Origin: an uncultured bacterium
GTDB taxonomy: Bacteria > Patescibacteriota > Saccharimonadia > Saccharimonadales > CAIOMD01
Reading direction: 5' to 3'
DNA length: 5,600 nt
Assembly (NCBI GenBank): GCA_903880655.1
Contig: CAIRQE010000067.1
Location: forward strand, 1-5,600
Both the position numbers and the translations under genes were made by a program. Positions 1-5,600 of this stretch are shown one piece after another (positions within the stretch are counted from its first letter, which is position 1; every line of letters starts with the position of its first letter). The notes beneath the pieces were generated by a model that saw only the letters and a list, made by a program, of their open reading frames with translations, did not search any database and was not told where the DNA came from.

Positions 1-1125
1 AATAATACTGCATTAAACGAGCAAGGTTTATTTCAGGAAAATGCTTTATCGGAAACCGCATTAAATAACCTAATTGTGGGTGTTTTTATGCTGGATAAAA
101 CTGGCTCAATTATTCTTAGTAATTTTGCGGGAAACCAAATGATTGGATATGAACCGAAAGATACAAAAAACAAAAATTATATCGATTTAATTAAAATAAC
201 AGACGCTAAGGGTGCCCCAATAGAAGCTTCAATAAATCCTATCGCGAGGAATCTCATTGAGGGTGGAAAAATAACTACGGATAATTATTTCCTCTCAAGC
301 AGAAATAATGTACTTCGACCAATCGGCTTAGTGATAAAAGAGATACTGGATACAGCCAATCAAAGCAAGGGCACCATCGTTATCCTTAGAGACCTAACGA
401 GAGAAAAATTTTTAGATCAGCAGCGATCAGACTTCATAAGTACTGCAAGCCATGAAATGAGAACCCCAGTTGCGGCAATCGAAGGATACTTAGCACTCGC
501 CTTAAATGAAAAGGTTACAAATATAGATGAAAAAGCAAGAAATTACCTCGAAAAGGCTCACGCCAGCGCAGAAAGATTAGGAAAATTGTTCCAGGATCTT
601 CTAAACAGTGCACGTGCTGAAGACGGCAGATTACAGAATAATCCTGAGGTTATCGACGTTGCTGAATTTTTAGAAAGCTTGAGTAGTAATATGAAGTTCA
701 TGGCAGAGAAAAAGGGCTTAAATTTTGAATTCCTAATAAACGCCAGCCAGGATAAAGGTAAGGAACAGTACCTGGTGAATGTGGACAAAGATAGGCTCGG
801 AGAAGTAATAAATAATCTATACGAGAATGCCAACAAGTACACAGAAAGTGGAAAAATAGTTATCGGCCTTACAGGCAATCCTAAGGTAGTCCAGCTACGT
901 TTACAGGATACTGGAGACGGAATTCCTGCGGATGCAATTCCTCATTTATTTGAAAAATTCTATAGAGCTGATAATTCCAGTACTCGCGAGATTGGTGGAA
1001 CCGGCCTTGGACTCTATTTAGCAAAAGAAATCGTCAAACTCTACGATGGACGCATATGGGTTGAAAGTGAGGTCGGTAAGGGTAGTACTTTCTATATAAA
1101 TCTACCGAGAGTCAATAGGAGTTAA
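1..1125 (+). CDS. PAS-domain sensor histidine kinase, 5'-truncated by window edge
   Basis: This is the C-terminal 374 residues of a two-component sensor kinase, which autophosphorylates on His and passes the phosphate to a response regulator. The frame is open back to base 1, so the true start lies before the window; the GTG at 76 falls inside the PAS domain and is not a credible start. Order of domains (numbered from base 1): PAS about 20-138, then a dimerisation/phosphoacceptor helix with the H-box SHEMRTP (His151). The ATP-binding domain follows, with the N-box NLYENANKY (Asn276), G1 box DTGDGIP (303-309), an F-box-like LFEKFYRAD, and G2 box GGTGLGL (332-338). All catalytic motifs are intact, so it should be active. 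No membrane segment lies in the visible part; whether one lies upstream is unknown. The next gene is a response regulator, its probable partner. The signal sensed cannot be read from the sequence. Confidence 0.95.
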   Translation, partial: NNTALNEQGLFQENALSETALNNLIVGVFMLDKTGSIILSNFAGNQMIGYEPKDTKNKNYIDLIKITDAKGAPIEASINPIARNLIEGGKITTDNYFLSSRNNVLRPIGLVIKEILDTANQSKGTIVILRDLTREKFLDQQRSDFISTASHEMRTPVAAIEGYLALALNEKVTNIDEKARNYLEKAHASAERLGKLFQDLLNSARAEDGRLQNNPEVIDVAEFLESLSSNMKFMAEKKGLNFEFLINASQDKGKEQYLVNVDKDRLGEVINNLYENANKYTESGKIVIGLTGNPKVVQLRLQDTGDGIPADAIPHLFEKFYRADNSSTREIGGTGLGLYLAKEIVKLYDGRIWVESEVGKGSTFYINLPRVNRS

Positions 1126-1149
1126 CATATTTTACATCCATGATACAAT
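1122..1149 (+). promoter_or_regulatory. Putative sigma70-type promoter of the response regulator gene
   Basis: A TTAACA (1122-1127) lies 16 bases before TACAAT (1144-1149), and TGA directly before that box makes it a TGn-extended -10. The expected transcription start is near 1156, leaving a leader of about 34 bases with a Shine-Dalgarno site. The -35 overlaps the kinase stop codon, so the regulator could be made independently of the kinase, although read-through from upstream is equally possible because no terminator separates them. This is a motif match only. Confidence 0.5.
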
Positions 1150-1174
1150 ATGAACATATAAGCAAAAGCACTAA

Positions 1175-1182
1175 AAAAGGAA
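1175..1182 (+). promoter_or_regulatory. Ribosome binding site of the response regulator gene
   Basis: AAAAGGAA ends 7 bases before the ATG at 1190. It is the only gene start in this window with a recognisable Shine-Dalgarno site; the four downstream genes have none. It supports 1190 as the start. Confidence 0.6.
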
Positions 1183-1189
1183 TATAGTA

Positions 1190-2104
1190 ATGGCTAAGAT
1201 TATGCTCGTCGAAGATGACAACAACCTTAAGGAAATTTACGGTGAGAGGTTGCAGGCAGAAGGATATGAAATAGTTACAGCTAGCGATGGCGAAGAAGGA
1301 TTATCTACTGCTATAAAAGAAAGACCTGACCTGATAATCTCTGACGTCATGATGCCAAAAATTAGTGGCTTTGATATGCTGGATATTCTTCGGCAAACTC
1401 CTGAAACTATGAATACAAAGGTTATCATGATGACTGCCCTCAGTCAGGCTGAAGATAAAGATCGAGCAGAAAAACTTGGTGCTGATAAATATCTCGTTAA
1501 ATCACAAGTAACACTAGAGGATCTAGCTCGAGCCGTACATGATCTTTTACATGATGCGCCGGCTGAGACTGAACAAGCTGCAGAAGAAGCAGCTCCAGCA
1601 GTTGCAAGCGACGTTCCCGTTACCGATCCTCCAGTAGAAAATTCTGAAGAAAGTACTTCAATTCCAACAAGTTCAACAAATGAAACAGAAACAAATAAAG
1701 GAGCAGAAATGCAAGAAGACAATACAACACAAACCGATAATACTTCTATGGCCCAACCAGTAGATCCAGTAGCAACATCTCCGATGCCAACTACTCCAGT
1801 AATGCCAGAAGCGATGGCTGAAGCTCAAGAGAAAAATGAGTTTGAGGCTAACGCTAAAGCATTTGAAGATAGCATCGATACAACACCGCCTACTTCTGAA
1901 ATGCAGAGCCCAGCAATGCCGACCGAAGAAGTTGCTACTCCAGCGTCTGATACTATGCCAACTCCTCCCGTAAGTGAAGAGCCTGTGATGGCAGCTCCAA
2001 CTATGGAGACACCGGCACAGATGCCGACCGAAGAACCAGCAATGCCAACTGAAATGGCTGAAGTTCCCAAAGAAGAAGATCCAGAACACCCTTCGGCTGT
2101 TTAG
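1190..2104 (+). CDS. Response regulator: receiver domain plus long acidic disordered tail
   Basis: A 304-residue protein. Residues 1-121 form a CheY-like receiver domain with all conserved residues: acidic pocket Asp9/Asp10, phosphoacceptor Asp52 (SDVMMP), Thr82, and Lys104 followed by the last helix. No DNA-binding or enzymatic output domain follows. Residues 122-304 are low complexity: about 40 Asp/Glu against four Lys and no Arg, many Pro, Thr, Ala and Ser, no Cys, Trp or Tyr. The tail has two zones: 122-173 contains no Met, while 174-304 contains 13 and repeats MPTE-type units (243, 278, 285). One stretch, about 207-229, has helix-forming composition. It lies downstream of a histidine kinase, its likely phosphodonor. 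Output is presumably by protein-protein contact, either through the receiver or the tail; that is inference. The ATG at 1190 is supported by the Shine-Dalgarno site and by the canonical KIMLVEDD opening. Receiver assignment is secure; the function of the tail is unknown. Confidence 0.93.
   Translation: MAKIMLVEDDNNLKEIYGERLQAEGYEIVTASDGEEGLSTAIKERPDLIISDVMMPKISGFDMLDILRQTPETMNTKVIMMTALSQAEDKDRAEKLGADKYLVKSQVTLEDLARAVHDLLHDAPAETEQAAEEAAPAVASDVPVTDPPVENSEESTSIPTSSTNETETNKGAEMQEDNTTQTDNTSMAQPVDPVATSPMPTTPVMPEAMAEAQEKNEFEANAKAFEDSIDTTPPTSEMQSPAMPTEEVATPASDTMPTPPVSEEPVMAAPTMETPAQMPTEEPAMPTEMAEVPKEEDPEHPSAV
1697..1711 (+). promoter_or_regulatory. Possible internal ribosome binding site and in-frame start inside the response regulator
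   Basis: AAAGGAG (1697-1703) lies 5 bases before an ATG at 1709 that is in frame with the regulator (Met174). It is a better Shine-Dalgarno match than that of any annotated start here. Initiation there would yield a 131-residue protein consisting only of the Met-rich half of the tail. The site falls exactly at the boundary between the Met-free and Met-rich zones. It may be a chance result of the Lys-Gly codons AAA GGA. Confidence 0.3.
1916..2035 (+). repeat. Short direct repeat encoding MPTEE in the response regulator tail
   Basis: The 15-base word ATGCCGACCGAAGAA occurs exactly at 1916-1930 and 2021-2035, 105 bases apart and in the same frame. A degenerate copy encoding MPTEM follows at 2042. 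A wider imperfect protein repeat is visible: residues 199-212 (MPTTPVMPEAMAEA) resemble 278-292 (MPTEEPAMPTEMAEV). It looks like tail growth by duplication of short coding units rather than a mobile repeat. Confidence 0.6.
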
Positions 2105-2106
2105 TC

Positions 2107-2112
2107 TATACT
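2107..2112 (+). promoter_or_regulatory. Putative -10 box of the pseudouridine synthase gene
   Basis: TATACT ends 6 bases before the ATG at 2119, so a transcript starting at the usual distance would be leaderless. There is no TGn extension and no good -35 at 16-18 bases upstream, where the sequence is still coding for the regulator. It is weaker than the other promoters proposed here; transcription may also come through from the regulator gene 14 bases upstream. Confidence 0.3.
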
Positions 2113-2118
2113 TCTACT

Positions 2119-2778
2119 ATGCGAATCAATAAATTAATTGCCGGAAGACTTGGTATTTCTCGAAGAAAAGCCGATGAATTTATTGAAAAAGACCGTGTCC
2201 TCGTTAATGGCATACTCCCATCCCCAGGAATGGATATAACTGATCCATCGACTGTTTTAGTAGATAAAAAACCGCTGCCAGAGGAGAAGAAAACGATTAC
2301 TATACTTCTCAATAAACCAGAAGGCTACGTCTGCAGCCGTGATGGCCAGGGAAGCCATACGGTCTATGAGCTACTTCCATCCGAGCTTCGATTCACTAAT
2401 ATCGTAGGTAGGCTCGATAAAGACAGCAGCGGACTACTTCTTTTTACTAATGATGGAGAACTGCATAACGACCTGACGCATCCTTCAAAAGATAAAGAAA
2501 AAACATACCATGTAACGTTAAATAAGAAGATTTCCGAAAATGATCTCGAGATACTGTCTAAAAAAGGAGTGCCCCTGAGAGATGGTATTTCTCGATTTAT
2601 TATTCTAAATCTAGACACAGATTCCTTCCTGTACGAGGTAACATTAAGAGAGGGTCGCAATAGGCAGATCCGCCGAACTTTCAATGCAATGGGGTATAAA
2701 ATAACCGCCCTTCAGAGAACAGCAGTCGGAGCTTTTTCTTTAAGCGAACTTAAGCCAGGTGAATATAAAATAGTTTGA
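2119..2778 (+). CDS. rRNA pseudouridine synthase, RsuA/RluB/RluE/RluF family
   Basis: A 219-residue enzyme that isomerises a specific uridine of ribosomal RNA to pseudouridine. An N-terminal S4 RNA-binding domain (about 1-53; LGISRRKADEFIEKDRVLVNG) is followed by the catalytic domain. This shows the family motifs KPEGYVCSRD (66-75), GRLDKDSSGLLLFTNDGEL with the catalytic Asp100, THPSKDKEKTYHV, and the C-terminal EGRNRQIRR (178-186). Length is close to E. coli RsuA (231) and shorter than RluB. The family is secure, but whether it modifies 16S or 23S RNA, and which position, cannot be decided from motifs, so no symbol is given. The ATG gives the standard S4 opening (MRINKLIAGRLG). No Shine-Dalgarno is present. 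It stops with TGA at the natural end of the family, after LKPGEYKIV, which fits use of the standard code. Confidence 0.93.
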   Translation: MRINKLIAGRLGISRRKADEFIEKDRVLVNGILPSPGMDITDPSTVLVDKKPLPEEKKTITILLNKPEGYVCSRDGQGSHTVYELLPSELRFTNIVGRLDKDSSGLLLFTNDGELHNDLTHPSKDKEKTYHVTLNKKISENDLEILSKKGVPLRDGISRFIILNLDTDSFLYEVTLREGRNRQIRRTFNAMGYKITALQRTAVGAFSLSELKPGEYKIV

Positions 2779-2829
2779 AAACATAAAATATAATTTGTCA
2801 ATTTTTCACTAGCTTTTTACCTCTGTTAT

Positions 2830-2838
2830 TGCTATAGT
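2830..2838 (+). promoter_or_regulatory. Putative extended -10 promoter of der
   Basis: TGC-TATAGT (2830-2838) is a TGn-extended -10 box ending 11 bases before the der ATG, which predicts a leader of only about 5 bases. No acceptable -35 lies at 16-18 bases, which an extended -10 can tolerate. A second candidate, a perfect TATAAT at 2789-2794, would give a leader of about 49 bases but has neither a TGn nor a -35. The 71-base gap is T-rich and shows no hairpin. Confidence 0.45.
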
Positions 2839-2849
2839 AAATAGAACTT

Positions 2850-4199
2850 ATGAGTAAAAAAGTCCCTATCGTTGCAATTGTTGGAAGAGCCAATGTCGGA
2901 AAGAGTAGTCTTTTCAATACAATAATTGGTCATCGCGAAGCAATTGTAGCCAATGAACCCGGTACAACTCGAGATAGTATTATGTCGAAGGCTACTTTTA
3001 GTGGCCAAGATTTTTGGCTCATTGACACAGCCGGAATGAAAGACGCTGAAGATGATTTTGAATTCACCATTCAAGAGCAGATAATCCAAGCGGCAGATAG
3101 CGCTGACATCATTATGGTGATGGTAGAAGCGGATATCATGATTACTGAAGAAGATAGACGAGTTGCTAAACTTGCCCTTAAGAGTAAAAAACCCGTAATT
3201 CTAATTGTTAATAAAATTGACAAGAACGTACACGTCGACCTAGATGACTATAGAAAATTAGGAATTAAAGAAATTTTTGGAACCAGTACAACGCAGCGAT
3301 CTGGCGTCGAAGAACTTCTTGAAGATCTAACCAAAAAACTTCCTAAAGCAAGTATCAAAGTTGAAGACGATCGACTGAGGATTGCAATCTTAGGCCGCCC
3401 TAATGTCGGTAAGAGCCAGCTCTTCAATACTCTAGCCAAAAAACAGCAGGCAATTGTCGCGGACAAAGCGGGTACGACCCGAGATGTAAACCGAACTATC
3501 ATCAAATATGCTGGTAGGGAGATTGAACTGCTCGATACTGCAGGTATTAGAAAAAATGGAAAAATAGAAGTTGGTGTCGAGAAATTTAGTGTTATTCGAA
3601 GTCTTGCTGCTATCGAACAAGCTGATGTTTGTTTTCTTTTGATCGACGTTAATGATCTAACCGTTCAGCTTGATCAAAAAATTGGTGGAATCATTAAAGA
3701 TGCAGGCAAGGGCATGGCGCTGGTTGTTAGCAAGTGGGATTCAGTAATCGAAAAAGATGCATTCACTAGGGACGACCTTGCCCCAAAAGTTAAATACCAG
3801 TTTGAATTTGCACCTTGGGCGCCTCTCATCTTTACGAGTAGCGTGACAGGACAGAATGTCTCAAAGCTTTTTGAACTCGCATTAGAGATTGATACCAATC
3901 GACACAAGAAAGTTACCACTGGTGAGTTAAATCGTTGGCTTAGAGCTTGTGTTGACGCGCACCCTCCTGCAGGACTTAAGAATAGCTATCCTCGATTAAA
4001 TTACATTACTCAGACTGATGATGAAACTCCGACCTTTAAAGTCTTCGGTAGCCATACTAAATTGCTCCATTGGAGCTACAAAAGATATCTCGAAAGACAA
4101 CTGAGAGAAAAATATGGGTTTGAAGGTACTGCGGTTAAATTTTACTTCAGCGAAAAACACGAGCATCAGCCAAATGCTCCAAAACCTAGAGGCCGTTAA
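2850..4199 (+). CDS. der: Ribosome assembly GTPase Der (EngA)
   Basis: A 449-residue protein with two tandem GTPase domains and a C-terminal KH-like domain, the architecture diagnostic of Der, which acts in late 50S subunit maturation. G-domain 1: P-loop GRANVGKS (12-19), PGTTRD (37-42), DTAG (59-62), NKID (121-124). G-domain 2: GRPNVGKS (182-189), GTTRD (208-212), DTAG (229-232), and G4 motif SKWD (294-297) where NKxD is usual. The KH-like domain (about 345-440) shows the family signatures LNRWL, AHPPAG, LLHWSYKRYLERQLREKYGFEGT. A short basic tail ends the protein. Length is normal for the family. The ATG at 2850 places the first P-loop at residue 12, as expected. There is no Shine-Dalgarno; a -10 box lies just upstream. 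pth follows after 24 bases, and the neighbours are also translation-related. Confidence 0.98.
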   Translation: MSKKVPIVAIVGRANVGKSSLFNTIIGHREAIVANEPGTTRDSIMSKATFSGQDFWLIDTAGMKDAEDDFEFTIQEQIIQAADSADIIMVMVEADIMITEEDRRVAKLALKSKKPVILIVNKIDKNVHVDLDDYRKLGIKEIFGTSTTQRSGVEELLEDLTKKLPKASIKVEDDRLRIAILGRPNVGKSQLFNTLAKKQQAIVADKAGTTRDVNRTIIKYAGREIELLDTAGIRKNGKIEVGVEKFSVIRSLAAIEQADVCFLLIDVNDLTVQLDQKIGGIIKDAGKGMALVVSKWDSVIEKDAFTRDDLAPKVKYQFEFAPWAPLIFTSSVTGQNVSKLFELALEIDTNRHKKVTTGELNRWLRACVDAHPPAGLKNSYPRLNYITQTDDETPTFKVFGSHTKLLHWSYKRYLERQLREKYGFEGTAVKFYFSEKHEHQPNAPKPRGR

Positions 4200-4207
4200 C
4201 CGCTAAC

Positions 4208-4216
4208 TGGTACAAT
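4208..4216 (+). promoter_or_regulatory. Putative extended -10 promoter of pth (leaderless)
   Basis: TGG-TACAAT (4208-4216) is a TGn-extended -10 box ending 7 bases before the pth ATG at 4224. The expected start of transcription is at or within a base or two of the ATG, so the message would be leaderless. It begins 9 bases after the der stop. No -35 is recognisable. Its core matches the box before the response regulator gene (TGA-TACAAT). Confidence 0.45.
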
Positions 4217-4223
4217 ACTTTTT

Positions 4224-4865
4224 ATGGGACTTTTTCAAAAACAACCAATTAACTTAAAGCAAAATCTTCCCTATTCAATCTCTATAAATACAGGGACCGT
4301 TTTAATAGTAGGTCTCGGAAACCCGGGTAAAGAATACGACCTGACGAGACATAATTTAGGATTTATGGCGGTCGATTCTTTCGCAACAAAAAATGAATTC
4401 CCAGAGTGGTCTGAAGAAAAAAAATTTAAAGGACTCATCACTTCAAAGAATGTTGGACCTGTTAAAGTTTTCCTTTTTAAACCCACTACATTCATGAATG
4501 ACAGCGGACAGGCTGTGCAAGCCTTGGCAAGTTTCTTCAGGATCGACGAACGTCGAATTGTTGCAGTACACGATGAACTGGCGATTCCTTTTGGTCAAAT
4601 AAGAAATCGGGTTGGCGGACAAGCTGCCGGTCATAATGGAATTAAATCCCTCATCCAACACATTGGACCTAATTTTGGAAGAATAAGAATTGGCATAAAA
4701 AATAGTCTCAGTGCTAAAAAAGATACGAGTGATTTTGTTCTTAGTAAATTCAGCAAAACCGAACAGCAGCTATTGCCTGAACTAATTGGTGAAGTAGACG
4801 CTATAATGACTGAATATATCTATGGTAGTGAATTACCCCTCGATACTAGAAAAATAATTTTATAA
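4224..4865 (+). CDS. pth: Peptidyl-tRNA hydrolase (Pth family) with N-terminal extension
   Basis: A 213-residue esterase that cleaves peptidyl-tRNA released by stalled ribosomes and so recycles tRNA. Family residues are all present: GLGNPG (30-35, Asn33), TRHN with the catalytic His43 (E. coli His20), FMNDSG (Asn92), HDELAIPFG (Asp117), and GGQAAGHNG (His137, Asn138). Typical Pth proteins begin within a few residues of the GLGNPG loop; here about 25 residues precede it (MGLFQKQPINLKQNLP...). No ATG, GTG or TTG lies in frame between 4224 and the core, and a -10 box sits just upstream, so the longer start is favoured. The extension is neither a signal peptide nor a membrane segment by eye. The gene lies 24 bases after der and one base before the ABC-F gene. 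Confidence 0.96.
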   Translation: MGLFQKQPINLKQNLPYSISINTGTVLIVGLGNPGKEYDLTRHNLGFMAVDSFATKNEFPEWSEEKKFKGLITSKNVGPVKVFLFKPTTFMNDSGQAVQALASFFRIDERRIVAVHDELAIPFGQIRNRVGGQAAGHNGIKSLIQHIGPNFGRIRIGIKNSLSAKKDTSDFVLSKFSKTEQQLLPELIGEVDAIMTEYIYGSELPLDTRKIIL

Positions 4866-4866
4866 T

Positions 4867-5600
4867 ATGCTCGTTTCTATTGATATAAGCGATAAACACT
4901 TCGGTGATAAGGTTTTGTACAAAAATCTTCAATTTACTTTAGAAAAAAACGAAAAAGTAGGGGTTATAGGCCGAAATGGTGCAGGAAAAAGTACACTATT
5001 TGGCATGCTAGCGGGAACCGATACAGAGTTCGATGGAGAAATTAAAACTGCCAAAAATACCGTCGTAATAAGCACTCGACAAGAACATTCAGACATTGAT
5101 GATCTTATGGTTATAGATTATATTCTCGATGAATTACCGCAGTACAAAAAACTAAAGAAAATTATTGATTCTTTCGGTAGTGATGGGAATACAAGTACCA
5201 ATGCGATGAATCGATATAGCGATGCCCTAGAGCAATTCAGTAGCCTTGGTTATTACACAATTGAAGATACTGTTATCGAGAAATTAAAAACGTATCAAAT
5301 AGACGAAGATAAGTCTCGCGGCCCACTTGAAAACCTAAGTGGTGGCCAAAAAAGATTTGTTGAACTCGTAAAAATTGCTAATGCAAATGCAGACTTAGCA
5401 CTAATCGACGAACCTACTAACCACATGGACTACATCGCTAAAAATGAATTCATTGATTGGCTAGATAATGTCAGAAATCTTGCAGTACTTGTGATTACCC
5501 ATGATCGTGATGTGCTTGAAAAAGTTGATCGAATCGTTGAGATCAAGGAGGGGAAAGCCCTGGTTTTCAAGGGAAATTATGATTCATATCTACTTCAAAA
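4867..5600 (+). CDS. ABC-F family ATPase, 3'-truncated by window edge
   Basis: The first 244 residues of a cytosolic ABC protein of the ABC-F type; the frame is open to the last base. The first nucleotide-binding domain is complete: Walker A GRNGAGKST (35-43), signature LSGGQKRFVEL (157-167), Walker B LALIDEPTNHMD with catalytic Glu182 and the ABC-F hallmark EPTNH.D, and the H-loop VITHDRD (His212). The visible part ends at KGNYDSYL, where ABC-F proteins pass into the linker between their two ATPase domains; a second domain is expected beyond the window. There are no membrane segments. ABC-F proteins generally act on the ribosome, fitting the neighbours, but the subfamily (Uup-, EttA- or other-like) is undecided and nothing here shows antibiotic resistance. 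The ATG starts one base after the pth stop with no Shine-Dalgarno, which suggests translational coupling. Confidence 0.93.
   Translation, partial: MLVSIDISDKHFGDKVLYKNLQFTLEKNEKVGVIGRNGAGKSTLFGMLAGTDTEFDGEIKTAKNTVVISTRQEHSDIDDLMVIDYILDELPQYKKLKKIIDSFGSDGNTSTNAMNRYSDALEQFSSLGYYTIEDTVIEKLKTYQIDEDKSRGPLENLSGGQKRFVELVKIANANADLALIDEPTNHMDYIAKNEFIDWLDNVRNLAVLVITHDRDVLEKVDRIVEIKEGKALVFKGNYDSYLLQ

Noticed and set aside
76..78. GTG as start of the histidine kinase
   Set aside because: The frame is open upstream to base 1, the GTG falls within the first PAS strand, and no Shine-Dalgarno precedes it.
558..878. Antisense open frame opposite the histidine kinase (and similar ones opposite the pseudouridine synthase, der and pth)
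   Set aside because: Each lies wholly within a well-supported gene and shows no motif of its own; shadows of sense codon use.
1673..2089. A 138-residue antisense open frame rich in Trp, His, Cys and Phe, and a second antisense frame at 1825-2070
   Set aside because: Both are produced by reading the low-complexity tail codons backwards; they have no ribosome-binding site, and the composition is unlike any real protein family.
2776..2778. TGA read as glycine (recoded CPR lineages)
   Set aside because: The protein ends at its expected C-terminus, read-through would add only a few residues, and conserved glycines elsewhere are all GGN.
4195..4220. Small inverted repeat (GTTA-ACCGC-TAAC) followed by a run of T, as a terminator of der
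   Set aside because: The stem is only 4 bp, the T run comes after a further gap, and the region is better explained as the pth promoter.
4861..4866. Perfect TATAAT spanning the pth stop and touching the ABC-F ATG
   Set aside because: Transcription from it would start near 4873, after the ATG, and the next in-frame Met lies past Walker A. It is more likely an accident of the AT-rich stop region.
5545..5553. AAGGAGGGG, a strong Shine-Dalgarno-like sequence inside the ABC-F gene
   Set aside because: It encodes Lys-Glu-Gly in frame and has no ATG, GTG or TTG at suitable distance, only a CTG.

Overview
The window looks like an AT-rich bacterial chromosome of the candidate phyla radiation, most likely Candidatus Saccharibacteria (TM7). 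That placement is an inference from the overall style of the proteins, very compact gene packing and near-leaderless gene starts; no marker gene here proves it. All genes lie on the + strand and the longest gap is about 70 bases. Every gene reads in the standard bacterial code. TGA ends the pseudouridine synthase at its natural length and never occurs inside the other genes, which argues against the recoded-TGA (Gly) CPR lineages.

Left part (1-2104): a two-component pair. A sensor histidine kinase, whose N-terminus lies before the window, is followed by a response regulator with its own promoter and Shine-Dalgarno site. The regulator has a complete receiver domain but no DNA-binding domain. 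Instead it carries about 183 residues of acidic, Pro/Thr/Ala-rich and partly Met-rich low-complexity sequence. A strong ribosome-binding site sits inside this tail, in front of an in-frame ATG.

Right part (2119-5600): four translation-related genes in a row. These are an RsuA/RluB-type rRNA pseudouridine synthase, the ribosome-assembly GTPase Der, peptidyl-tRNA hydrolase with an N-terminal extension, and an ABC-F ATPase cut by the window end. Together they cover rRNA modification, 50S assembly, peptidyl-tRNA recycling and probably ribosome-associated ATPase activity.

Expression signals: the response regulator, der and pth each have a TGn-extended -10 box, and the pseudouridine synthase has a plain TATACT. 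In the last three the -10 box ends only 6-11 bases before the ATG and no Shine-Dalgarno is visible, so the transcripts would be leaderless or nearly so. The ABC-F gene starts one base after the pth stop and is probably coupled to it. I found no convincing intrinsic terminator, tRNA, rRNA, CRISPR array, insertion sequence or prophage remnant. I see no wholly new system; the most unusual object is the tail of the response regulator.
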